Assembly: GCA_947464365.1 (NCBI GenBank)
Contig: CANHWS010000031.1
Location: forward strand, 1-19,240
Source: Cytophagaceae bacterium
Lineage (GTDB): Bacteria > Bacteroidota > Bacteroidia > Cytophagales > Flexibacteraceae
Reading direction: 5' to 3'
Length of the DNA: 19,240 nucleotides
The notes beneath the pieces were generated by a model, which was given only the letters and a program-made list of their open reading frames with translations, made no database searches and was not told the DNA's origin. The first letter of the stretch is position 1. The number at the start of each line of letters is the position of its first letter. The position numbers were made by a program, and so were the translations under genes. This document shows, one piece after another, positions 7,379 through 14,063 of the stretch.

Positions 7379-8119
7379 ATGTCTGCCACGACCGATACAA
7401 TACCCTCTTTTGATCAAGTTTTCGACCGTGCCTGGGTCATAATCGTTGCAGGAGGATCTGGCACGCGGATGCAGTCCACCAAGCCAAAACAGTTCTTGAT
7501 CCTGGACGGAAAACCCATTTTGCTTCGGTCGGTAGAGCAGTTTACAGACCTTGGTCTCCGCAAAGTCATCTTGGTGCTACCAGAGGACCATGTAGAGCGG
7601 TGGTCAGAGATTGTAAATACACACCAGTTTAAGGTTCAGGTTAAGGTAGTAGTTGGCGGCCCCACCCGTACCATTTCGGTCCGGAATGGACTTGAGGCCG
7701 TGCCTGTCAATGCTACCATCGTCGGAATCCATGATGCGGTGCGGCCCATGGTTTCTTCTGATGTGATAAAGGCCGCCTTTGCTAGTGCCTTTATCAACGG
7801 AAGTGGCGTCCCGACAATCCCTGTCACAGACTCGATCAGACAGCTTAATGGACTGCAAAGCCAAGCACTTGACAGGCGTACATTGGTTGCGGTGCAGACA
7901 CCACAGGTATTTAGGGCAAATACGCTTAAGGATGCTTATGCCCAACTCAGCATCGATGATGTGAGCGATGATGCAACTGTGTGGGAAATGGCTGGGAACC
8001 CAGTAAGGATGACTTTAGGTAGCAAATCAAACCTCAAAATCACCACTCCGGAGGATCTTGTCGTCGTGCGAGCACTTACCAAGGCCCAAAGGGAATCTGA
8101 AAGTTTAGGAGGCAAGTAG
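7379..8119 (+). CDS. ispD: 2-C-methyl-D-erythritol 4-phosphate cytidylyltransferase
   Basis: Transfers CMP from CTP to 2-C-methyl-D-erythritol 4-phosphate in the non-mevalonate (MEP) isoprenoid pathway; 246 residues. The nucleotide-binding signature AGGSGTRM (24-31) with KPKQF (35-39) is present, followed by GGPTRTISVRNGL (93-105), HDAVRPMV (118-125), VQTPQVF (172-178), DDATVWE (197-203) and GSKSNLKITTPEDL (214-227), all usual for the family. The N-terminus is about 15 residues longer than in compact family members. The ATG at 7379 was preferred over one 87 nt upstream, which would overlap the rpsP promoter. It converges on the AtpZ gene with only 7 nt between the stops. Confidence 0.95.
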   Translation: MSATTDTIPSFDQVFDRAWVIIVAGGSGTRMQSTKPKQFLILDGKPILLRSVEQFTDLGLRKVILVLPEDHVERWSEIVNTHQFKVQVKVVVGGPTRTISVRNGLEAVPVNATIVGIHDAVRPMVSSDVIKAAFASAFINGSGVPTIPVTDSIRQLNGLQSQALDRRTLVAVQTPQVFRANTLKDAYAQLSIDDVSDDATVWEMAGNPVRMTLGSKSNLKITTPEDLVVVRALTKAQRESESLGGK

Positions 8120-8136
8120 GGATGCCCTATTGTTTT
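8117..8136 (+). terminator. Short hairpin plus T-rich run at the ispD stop, weak candidate terminator
   Basis: TAGGG (8117-8121) pairs with CCCTA (8125-8129) around ATG, followed by TTGTTTTT. The first three bases are the ispD stop codon and the last three are the complement of the AtpZ-gene stop. The stem is only 5 bp with a 3-nt loop, so termination would be weak. Confidence 0.35.
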
Positions 8137-8351
8137 TCGTCCTGGCTGACCTGAATGTAGACTTTATAGAAACTGCCAATTAGTGACAGAAAAATCAGAC
8201 TTAGGGTGATATAGGGCGTTTTGAGCCCCGCTTTTCCGTCTAGCCAGCCTCCTAAATAGACCGCAATCAGCAAGGGTATGGCAATCTGCGCGACCATGCT
8301 GCCATATTTGGCAAACAAGTTGGATTGCTTTTGCTGGTTGTCATCTTTCAT
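8127..8351 (-). CDS. AtpZ/AtpI-family small membrane protein
   Basis: A 74-residue protein with a polar N-terminus and two predicted membrane helices (about 20-38 and 46-65). The stretch IAIPLLIAVYLGGWLDGK matches the AtpZ/AtpI (F0F1-ATPase gene1) family, whose members lie next to ATP synthase operons and are implied in ATP synthase assembly or Mg2+ supply. It follows the bactofilin gene by 38 nt on the same strand, a pairing I recall from Bacteroidota atp loci. Here, however, no atp gene follows; instead the convergent ispD ends 7 nt away. The family is fairly sure; the role is inferred. Confidence 0.8.
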   Translation of the reverse strand: MKDDNQQKQSNLFAKYGSMVAQIAIPLLIAVYLGGWLDGKAGLKTPYITLSLIFLSLIGSFYKVYIQVSQDEKQ

Positions 8352-8389
8352 GATTGTTCTGCAAGGATAGGCGCAAGGTGTTAATCCTG

Positions 8390-8866
8390 CTATTTAGAGG
8401 CCGCCTGCTGACCTACGTTAATCTGCTTGGTGGCTGCCCCCATGTTGCAGTTACCATTGAACATGGCACCAACCTCGATCACGAGTTTGGCCGTGAACAA
8501 GTCGCCCTTGATGTTAGCTGTAGCTTTTAGGGTCAGCAGCTCTGTCGCCTCGACATTGCCATGCACATCACCTGCGACTTCGGCCTTGAGGGCTAGTAAA
8601 TCACCTTCTATCAGGGCACCAGAGCCAAGGACTAATGTGCCGCTGCACTTGATATGCCCTTTGACTTTGCCATCAATACGGAGGTTGCCTGTCGTTTCGA
8701 TGTCGCCTTTTATGACGGTACCTTTGCTGATCAAAGTTTGGGCATTAGCAACATTATTTCCGCCTGAGGTTTGCTCACGTTGCTGCTCCTGCTGACCAGT
8801 GTTGCTTGCGCTGGCAGCTGTTGGGGCATTTGGGGTGGCATTGGATGATCGACCAAACATAGACAT
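8390..8866 (-). CDS. Bactofilin-family polymer-forming cytoskeletal protein
   Basis: A 158-residue bactofilin. The disordered N-terminus (about 1-43; S/N/A/Q/E-rich) precedes a beta-helical core (about 46-145) with the periodic pattern typical of the family: KGTVIKGDIETTGNLRIDG, KVKGHIKCSGTLVLGSGA, EGDLLALKAEVAGDVHGNV, and so on, each strand ending in a hydrophobic-x-G step. Bactofilins self-assemble into membrane-associated filaments without nucleotides and often affect cell shape or peptidoglycan enzymes. The AtpZ-like gene follows 38 nt downstream, presumably in the same transcript. A candidate promoter is at 8916-8946. No peptidase M23 gene, a common bactofilin neighbour, is adjacent. Confidence 0.92.
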   Translation of the reverse strand: MSMFGRSSNATPNAPTAASASNTGQQEQQREQTSGGNNVANAQTLISKGTVIKGDIETTGNLRIDGKVKGHIKCSGTLVLGSGALIEGDLLALKAEVAGDVHGNVEATELLTLKATANIKGDLFTAKLVIEVGAMFNGNCNMGAATKQINVGQQAASK

Positions 8867-8915
8867 AAGCTAAACTTAGATAGAGTGGCTCTTTTGAAGC
8901 CTTATGAGGATGGCA

Positions 8916-8946
8916 TAAAGATAGGCCTTTCGGTCAGCAAGTGCAA
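8916..8946 (-). promoter_or_regulatory. Candidate promoter of the bactofilin-AtpZ pair
   Basis: On the minus strand TTG (8944-8946) is followed after exactly 20 nt by TATCTTTA (8916-8923), seven of eight matches to TAnnTTTG. Transcription would begin near 8909, about 43 nt upstream of the ATG. Confidence 0.5.
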
Positions 8947-8990
8947 TTCCGATTTTTGGGGCTGGACTGCTCCTAGTGTATGCACGTTGC

Positions 8991-10328
8991 CTAAATGCGG
9001 TCAAACATCATACGTTGCCCAATCTTGTCTGTCATGATAGTACCGTCTTGATAGGCTATCTGCCCATTGACGATGGTAGTATCTATGGTGTATGCAAAGG
9101 TCTCGCCTTCCAACGGGGACCATTGGCATTTATAAAGCAACTGATTTTTCTGGACAGTATGAGGCCTAGCTGCAACCAGGACCAAATCAGCCCAATACCC
9201 TTCACGTATGTAACCACGCTGCCTAATGGCAAACAACTTCGCTGGGTTATGAGCCATTTTTTCGGCTACAAAGGCCTTGGACCAGCCCTCTTGGTCGGCA
9301 ATGTTAAGCATGAGTTGAAGGCTATGCTGCACGAGCGGAAGGCCAGCTGGCGACTTGGTATATACTTGTTGTTTTTCGTCCCAAGTATGAGGGGCATGGT
9401 CAGTCGCCACCACATCGATGACGCCATCTACCAATGCTTGGCGGATAGCTGCACGGTTGAAAGGTGCCTTAATGGCAGGATTACACTTTATCAGGTTGCC
9501 TAGGCGTTCGTAGTCATTGGCAGTATACCAAAGGTGGTGCACACAGACCTCGGAAGTGATTTTTTTGTTCGTATCTAGCGCCGCTTTACTGAAGAGTTCT
9601 AGCTCCTTAGCCGTAGTGATGTGCAGAACGTGAAGCCTTGTCCCGCACTTGCGTGCAATCTCGATGGCTTTACTACTGCTGAGATAACATGCCTCCTCAT
9701 CCCTAATTATGGGGTGGAGCTCTGCAGGAATATCGTCACCATATATGGCTTGGTATTTGGCCAAATTAGCTTTTACTGATGGTTCATCTTCGCAATGGGT
9801 CGCTATCAGCATGGGTGTATTACAGAAGATGCGACTAAGCGTGCTCTCGCTATCCACCAACATGTTGCCCGTGCTGCTCCCCATAAAGATCTTGATCCCG
9901 CAGACCTCTGCAGGGTTTGTTCGGAGCACTTCATCGGCATTATCGTTGGTCGTCCCCATGAAGAAACTGTAGTTCGCCACCGAGCAATTCGCTGCTATTG
10001 CATACTTGTCTGCGAGCAGGGCTTGGGTGGTAGCTGCGGGGTTGGTATTTGGCATTTCCATAAAGGAGGTCACTCCGCCTGCTAGGGCAGCTTTTGCTTC
10101 GGAGGCGATTGTTGCCTTATGGGTCAGACCGGGTTCGCGGAAATGCACCTGGTCGTCGATGCACCCTGGGAACAAAAATTTGCCACTAGCGTCAATCTCA
10201 ACGAAGTTGCCTTCTGGGCTGATTGAAGTGGCGATTTGGTGTATTAAACCGTTCTTGATATATACATCCAAGACGAGCTCTTGGCCTTCGTTGACGATGG
10301 TGGCACCTTTGATCAGGAGGTTTTGCAT
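8991..10328 (-). CDS. pyrC: Dihydroorotase
   Basis: Amidohydrolase-fold enzyme that interconverts carbamoyl-aspartate and dihydroorotate in pyrimidine synthesis; 445 residues, the length of class I enzymes. Visible motifs are FPGCIDDQVHFREPGLTHK (53-71), EMPNT (91-95), GIKIFMGSSTGN (144-155), ATHCED (176-181), LHVLHITT (232-239) and ATDHAPH (308-314), with the usual metal-ligand histidines H178, H236 and the D310 catalytic aspartate. The first histidine of the HxH pair is glutamine here (Q60-V-H62); I recall this DQVHFREPG form from Bacteroidota dihydroorotases, so it is probably normal. It is divergent from the MazG-like gene with a 125-nt gap. Confidence 0.93.
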   Translation of the reverse strand: MQNLLIKGATIVNEGQELVLDVYIKNGLIHQIATSISPEGNFVEIDASGKFLFPGCIDDQVHFREPGLTHKATIASEAKAALAGGVTSFMEMPNTNPAATTQALLADKYAIAANCSVANYSFFMGTTNDNADEVLRTNPAEVCGIKIFMGSSTGNMLVDSESTLSRIFCNTPMLIATHCEDEPSVKANLAKYQAIYGDDIPAELHPIIRDEEACYLSSSKAIEIARKCGTRLHVLHITTAKELELFSKAALDTNKKITSEVCVHHLWYTANDYERLGNLIKCNPAIKAPFNRAAIRQALVDGVIDVVATDHAPHTWDEKQQVYTKSPAGLPLVQHSLQLMLNIADQEGWSKAFVAEKMAHNPAKLFAIRQRGYIREGYWADLVLVAARPHTVQKNQLLYKCQWSPLEGETFAYTIDTTIVNGQIAYQDGTIMTDKIGQRMMFDRI

Positions 10329-10453
10329 GGTTTTTGGGCAATTGATGGCTACGGGGACAAAGATGTGCGTTTAATTTACGCCAAGTATCGCCTAGTGCAA
10401 TTTTCCACCAAAAAATATAGCTACTGATCCCTATCCAAACCCTACATTAGATC

Positions 10454-10858
10454 GTGAATAGTCAAGACAAAAGTACCGACCCTGCAAACAAAGACTCATT
10501 AGATTTAAATAATAGCGAAGCTAGGGACCTTACACTGGCAGATGCCCAATCAGTGGTAGACCACTGGATCAAAACGATTGGCGTTCGTTACTTCAGCGAG
10601 CTGACGAACCTAGCTATTCTAACCGAGGAGGTGGGTGAGCTGGCAAGGATTATTTCGCGCAAATACGGCGAACAATCGTTCAAAAAGGGAGAAGATGCGA
10701 ACAGCCTTGGCGACGAAATGGCCGACGTGCTTTGGGTCCTGATCTGCTTGGCGAATCAAACTGGCATTGACCTAACAGATGCCTTCAGGAAAAATCTAGA
10801 CAAAAAAACAAAAAGAGATGCCCTTAGGCATCTCCAGAACGAAAAGCTAGTCGATTAG
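10454..10858 (+). CDS. MazG-like nucleotide pyrophosphohydrolase
   Basis: A 134-residue protein with the all-alpha NTP-pyrophosphatase fold. The metal-binding EExxE motif is E58-E59-V-G-E62 and the second acidic pair is in GDEMADVLW (86-94; E88, D91). Such proteins hydrolyse (d)NTPs or nucleotide derivatives to the monophosphate and pyrophosphate; the true substrate is not readable. The start is GTG at 10454, two codons after an in-frame stop, and no ATG precedes the conserved part. This gives a polar, Asp/Asn/Ser-rich tail of about 25 residues before the conserved LTLADAQSVVDHWI. The last codons overlap the terminator of the convergent gene. Only 1 nt separates the two stops. Confidence 0.88.
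   Translation: MNSQDKSTDPANKDSLDLNNSEARDLTLADAQSVVDHWIKTIGVRYFSELTNLAILTEEVGELARIISRKYGEQSFKKGEDANSLGDEMADVLWVLICLANQTGIDLTDAFRKNLDKKTKRDALRHLQNEKLVD
10802..10834 (-). terminator. Intrinsic terminator of the minus-strand membrane-protein gene, inside the MazG-like CDS
   Basis: On the minus strand GAGATGCC pairs perfectly with GGCATCTC around a 4-nt loop and is followed by a run of T residues with one G (complement of 10802-10814). It lies 26 nt beyond the minus-strand stop, yet encodes part of the C-terminus of the plus-strand MazG-like protein. Confidence 0.75.
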
Positions 10859-10859
10859 C

Positions 10860-11339
10860 CTATTTCGGTCCATGTGGCCTATACTCGCCACCGATCGGGG
10901 GTTTTACCTGCTGTACCTCCTGAAACTGGTTGCTGCTAGAGTTCAGTATGTCGGGATTTGTGCTCTTTTTGTAGGTAACAATCGACCCTGTGATCAAGGC
11001 GAAGATTGACAAAAACACACTAGCCCTAATGAAGATCATCGGGATAAAGTTATTGAAATAAAAGTAGATAAAGCCGAAAGCAGCGAAGACCGCAAGGCCA
11101 TAGGTACTGTAAATGAAGACGAAATCCAGCTCACTGGTCATGATACTATCCAGGTGGTTGGATGTCAGCAGTTGCATCACAAAGAATGTAGAGAACGTGC
11201 CAAGAAAGTAGAAAATGAAGGCACGTTTAAAGTATCCGCTATCTAGCTGACGCAGCATGCCCCCTATCATGTAGAAGACACCCAGCAACAACATTAGCAG
11301 GGGAACCAAGAACAGAAGTGAAATATTTTGCGCGTGCAT
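10860..11339 (-). CDS. Unrecognised four-helix membrane protein
   Basis: A 159-residue protein that I do not recognise. Four hydrophobic segments are visible at about 6-28, 39-58, 72-95 and 99-122, linked by short loops, followed by a polar tail of about 37 residues rich in N, Q, S and P (ends IGGEYRPHGPK). No catalytic or metal motif is evident. The frame is open to 11393, but a perfect -7 promoter element overlaps that upstream start codon, so the ATG at 11339 is preferred. It is third in a minus-strand series after polX and the flavin-reductase-family gene, with its own apparent promoter and several dyad elements upstream and a terminator downstream. Certainty that it is a real gene is good; no function is proposed. 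Confidence 0.8.
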   Translation of the reverse strand: MHAQNISLLFLVPLLMLLLGVFYMIGGMLRQLDSGYFKRAFIFYFLGTFSTFFVMQLLTSNHLDSIMTSELDFVFIYSTYGLAVFAAFGFIYFYFNNFIPMIFIRASVFLSIFALITGSIVTYKKSTNPDILNSSSNQFQEVQQVKPPIGGEYRPHGPK

Positions 11340-11346
11340 ATTCGGT

Positions 11347-11369
11347 GTTAAGGGCTGGAGATCCTTAAC
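11347..11369 (-). promoter_or_regulatory. Hairpin in leader of the membrane-protein gene
   Basis: GTTAAGG pairs perfectly with CCTTAAC around a 9-nt loop; the 3' edge of the stem lies about 7 nt before the ATG at 11339. It could limit ribosome access. The regulatory role is inferred. Confidence 0.4.
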
Positions 11370-11390
11370 CTTTGATACGTTAGTGTGGGC

Positions 11391-11398
11391 CAAAGGTA
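11391..11398 (-). promoter_or_regulatory. Candidate -7 promoter element of the membrane-protein gene
   Basis: TACCTTTG on the minus strand matches TAnnTTTG exactly. No TTG lies 19-21 nt upstream; instead the inverted repeat at 11404-11424 fills the spacer and -33 zone. Transcription would start near 11384. Confidence 0.55.
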
Positions 11399-11403
11399 AC
11401 CAA

Positions 11404-11424
11404 CGAGATTAAAAAAATATCTCG
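11404..11424. promoter_or_regulatory. Inverted repeat CGAGAT-N9-ATCTCG, candidate operator
   Basis: Perfect 6-bp arms around an A/T-only centre, located where the -33 element of the membrane-protein promoter would be. This fits a protein-binding site; it could also form a stem at the end of the flavin-reductase transcript, but no T-tract follows it. Confidence 0.4.
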
Positions 11425-11448
11425 AAACTTGATTTGGCGCAATCCTAC

Positions 11449-11463
11449 ATCCTGAGTCAGGAT
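11449..11463. repeat. 15-nt palindrome at the stop of the flavin-reductase gene
   Basis: ATCCTGA and TCAGGAT are perfect complements around a single central base. The palindrome ends at the first base of the TGA stop region of the flavin-reductase-family gene. The centre is too small for a good RNA hairpin, so a DNA-binding site is a possibility. Confidence 0.4.
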
Positions 11464-12341
11464 CATACAAGTACGGCCCAAGCCTCAAACAGTCGATGTT
11501 CGGCAATAAGCTGCTTGCCCAACACTTGACGTTCTTCAACGGTTTGGGCTAAGGTCCATAACCGTTTTCCGTAAAGCTCAAACTGGATTCGTTCTCGTTC
11601 TTCTGCGGTAGGCGCTACATCTAGGTTTGCAAGGCGGCCAAGGTCATTGCCTGACAGGATATGGCTTTCGACGACGTGCTTAGGCAAAGCGTCAAATCCT
11701 AATCCCTTTTTAATATTGGGCTTAGCGACTTCGAACATCGAATCCTGGTTGGCACGTACATACCAATCGGCTCCCATCCGTCCGACAAGGTCCAGTTTAG
11801 CGTAATCTAGCTTGCCATCAGCATCAAGCATCTTGTTGTCAATGTGTAGGGCAACAACCTCACAAATCACAAGGTTCCCTGCTCCGCCTTGATCACCTGT
11901 CTCGATCACTTGCAGGACTTTACACTCAAAACTGGCTGGGGACTCCCCTACCCTAGGTGCCCGCACCAAATCACTTGGCACTGGGCTAAAGCCAGCCTTC
12001 AGGAACTCATCTACACCCTTAGGATATTCACAACTAGCAAGGCTCATCTGCTCAACCATCTGATAACTCACGACATTAACCACACATTCCTTTGTGGCCA
12101 TAACGTTCTCGAGGGTGTGCTTTATGGTATTGTCTCTACCACGACGCGCTGGTGAAAACACCAAAATAGGCGGATTGCTCCCGAATGCATTGAAAAAGCT
12201 AAACGGGGCTAGGTTTGGCTGGCCCTCCGAATCAACCGTACTGACAAAGGCAATTGGTCTGGGTGCGATCATCCCGAGCATCAAGGTGTGAAATTGTCCT
12301 TGGCTCACATTACTTGGTAGTATGGTGGTAAATCCTGACAT
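11463..12341 (-). CDS. Flavin reductase family protein (FMN-binding split barrel)
   Basis: A 292-residue protein whose first about 190 residues form a flavin reductase-like split-barrel domain. MLGMIAPRPIAFVSTVD (21-37), NLAPFSFFNAF (43-53) and the PPILVFSPARR block are the usual flavin-binding segments, and ASFECKVLQVIETGD and NLVICEVVALHI complete the barrel. The C-terminal about 90 residues are helical and charged and are not recognised. Such proteins bind FMN and often act as flavin reductases or as oxidoreductases for small aromatics; the substrate is not readable. It starts 27 nt after polX on the same strand, suggesting co-transcription, and ends at a 15-nt palindrome upstream of the membrane-protein gene. 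Confidence 0.88.
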   Translation of the reverse strand: MSGFTTILPSNVSQGQFHTLMLGMIAPRPIAFVSTVDSEGQPNLAPFSFFNAFGSNPPILVFSPARRGRDNTIKHTLENVMATKECVVNVVSYQMVEQMSLASCEYPKGVDEFLKAGFSPVPSDLVRAPRVGESPASFECKVLQVIETGDQGGAGNLVICEVVALHIDNKMLDADGKLDYAKLDLVGRMGADWYVRANQDSMFEVAKPNIKKGLGFDALPKHVVESHILSGNDLGRLANLDVAPTAEERERIQFELYGKRLWTLAQTVEERQVLGKQLIAEHRLFEAWAVLV

Positions 12342-12368
12342 GGTATGGATGGTGCTTCTGGGATTAAT

Positions 12369-14063
12369 TTATTGGGTTTTTCCTGAACGTTTGTTCTTGA
12401 GCCAGACTTGCATTTCGTCAAGGCCCATTGCATTAAAGGTATGGCTCTTGAGTAGGCCCCCTTTACGGCCAGAAAGCACACCATAGCGCATATTCTGGTA
12501 ACTATTGATGTGGTGGGCATCTGGATTGACAGATACCATCAGCCCGGCTTCCTGTGCTGGCCAAATCCAACGCCAGTCGATGTCCAGCCGCCATGGGTCG
12601 GCATTGAGCTCGATCACGACATTATATTCCTTGCAGGCCGCAATAATCGTCGGGACGTCATAAGGATAACCAGCACGGCGTAAAAGCAAACGACCACTCG
12701 GGTGCCCCAATATGGTTGTATAAGGATTGGAGATGGCCTTGACCAATCGATCTGTGGCCTTGGTAATATCCATGCCCAGATTGCTATGGACCGAGGCCAC
12801 AACATAATCAAAAGAGGCCAATACCTCAGGTTCATAGTCAAGCGAGCCATCGTTCAGAATGTCGGACTCAATGCCTTTAAGCACCACAAATGGCGTAAGG
12901 TCAGCATTAAGCTGGTCGATTTCTTTCTGTTGGGCCTTAACGCGATCAGGCTTGAGCCCGTTGGCATAAAAGGCTGACTGCGAATGGTCTGCCATGCCCA
13001 AATATTGAAAGCCAAGGTCTCGACAGGCATGGCTCATTTCGGCCAATGTATGGGCGCCGTCGCTATAGGTACTGTGGTTATGGAGTACCCCCTTGAGGTC
13101 TTCTAGTTTGACTAAATCATCAGCAGTGTGTCTCTCGGCAAAGGCCCACTCAGCGACATTTTCGCGCATTGAGGGGATAATATAAGGCAGCCCTGCGAGT
13201 TGATATGCCTCCTCTTCGGTGGCTAAGTTAGTACCGAGGGCAAGGTTACGCAGGCTAGGTTTGCCGGCTTTTTGATGAGCCAAATGGGTAGTTGCGGCAC
13301 TGGTCAATAAGGTGGTATTGACTGGTTGATCTGATAGGTGAACGGTTATTGGTAGCTCAGCATCAACCAAAATACCTTGCCACGTAAATGGCCCTGCCAA
13401 CTCTGGCTTGGCTAATAGGCCCTCCATGGCCGATAGCTTTTGGTGCACTGCTGCATAGTTATCATCAATAGCAGCCACGAAGTCAAGCCGGTCTACCGTG
13501 TCCGCAGTTTGGCGCACTTGGCCTGATATCAAGATTTCTGTACCAAGTGCTTCGCTGATGGCCTGTTGCAGAAGCAATGCAATCGGTTCAGCATCCGCAA
13601 AGTGAAGTTTACCCACATTACTTTTAGTAAACTGCAGGGCCTTAAGGATGCTCGTTTGTGTCTTTTCGCCAAAACCTTTGAGTTTGGCCAGCTCATTGGC
13701 TTCAGCAGCTGCTTGGAGCTTTGGGACACTATCGATTCCATGCTCTTTCCAGAGGGCCAGTAGTTTTTTGGGGCCTAACCCCTTAACGCCCATCATGTCT
13801 AGAACACCTGCAGGGGTGATGGCTTCTAGCTCGACAATTTCGGGCACTGATCCAGTCTCGATCAGCTGCTGGACTTTGCCAGCGCTGCTTTTGCCGAGGG
13901 CCGCCTCTAGCTCGGTCATCGGTATCTTAGCCACTATGTCTTGCACCTGTTCCAGGGCAAAGATCCCATTTTGCCATGCCCTTACTTTAAAAGGGTTCAC
14001 TTCGTGCAGCTCTTGCAGGGCGATAGCTTTACGGAAATAGCGAATAATGCCTTTGTTATCCAT
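12369..14063 (-). CDS. polX: PolX-type protein: HhH, degenerate polymerase-beta domain, PHP exonuclease domain
   Basis: A 564-residue PolX-family DNA repair protein. The N-terminal part has the 8-kDa domain and two helix-hairpin-helix motifs (MGVKGLGPKK 91-100, LKGFGEK 128-134). The polymerase domain is degenerate: the palm segment ISGQVRQTADTVDRLDF (179-195) aligns without gaps to the family's G-S-x-R-R...D-x-D, but R192 replaces the first catalytic Asp, while D194 is kept. The third catalytic Asp position is H242 (ITVHLSD), and the nucleotide-binding GS motif is not seen. The C-terminal PHP domain is complete: HNH (328-330), D335, DH (359-360), E399, H426, H454, D515 and H517. The protein is therefore expected to keep a metal-dependent 3'-5' exonuclease or phosphoesterase but probably not polymerase activity. 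It is the first gene of a likely operon with the flavin-reductase-family gene. Confidence 0.9.
   Translation of the reverse strand: MDNKGIIRYFRKAIALQELHEVNPFKVRAWQNGIFALEQVQDIVAKIPMTELEAALGKSSAGKVQQLIETGSVPEIVELEAITPAGVLDMMGVKGLGPKKLLALWKEHGIDSVPKLQAAAEANELAKLKGFGEKTQTSILKALQFTKSNVGKLHFADAEPIALLLQQAISEALGTEILISGQVRQTADTVDRLDFVAAIDDNYAAVHQKLSAMEGLLAKPELAGPFTWQGILVDAELPITVHLSDQPVNTTLLTSAATTHLAHQKAGKPSLRNLALGTNLATEEEAYQLAGLPYIIPSMRENVAEWAFAERHTADDLVKLEDLKGVLHNHSTYSDGAHTLAEMSHACRDLGFQYLGMADHSQSAFYANGLKPDRVKAQQKEIDQLNADLTPFVVLKGIESDILNDGSLDYEPEVLASFDYVVASVHSNLGMDITKATDRLVKAISNPYTTILGHPSGRLLLRRAGYPYDVPTIIAACKEYNVVIELNADPWRLDIDWRWIWPAQEAGLMVSVNPDAHHINSYQNMRYGVLSGRKGGLLKSHTFNAMGLDEMQVWLKNKRSGKTQ

Noticed and set aside
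8427..8795. Open frame of 122 codons on the plus strand
   Set aside because: It is the antisense shadow of the bactofilin gene; repetitive codons of the beta-helix keep the opposite strand open.
13648..14040. Open frame of 130 codons on the plus strand
   Set aside because: It is antisense to the conserved HhH region of polX and has no recognisable motifs.
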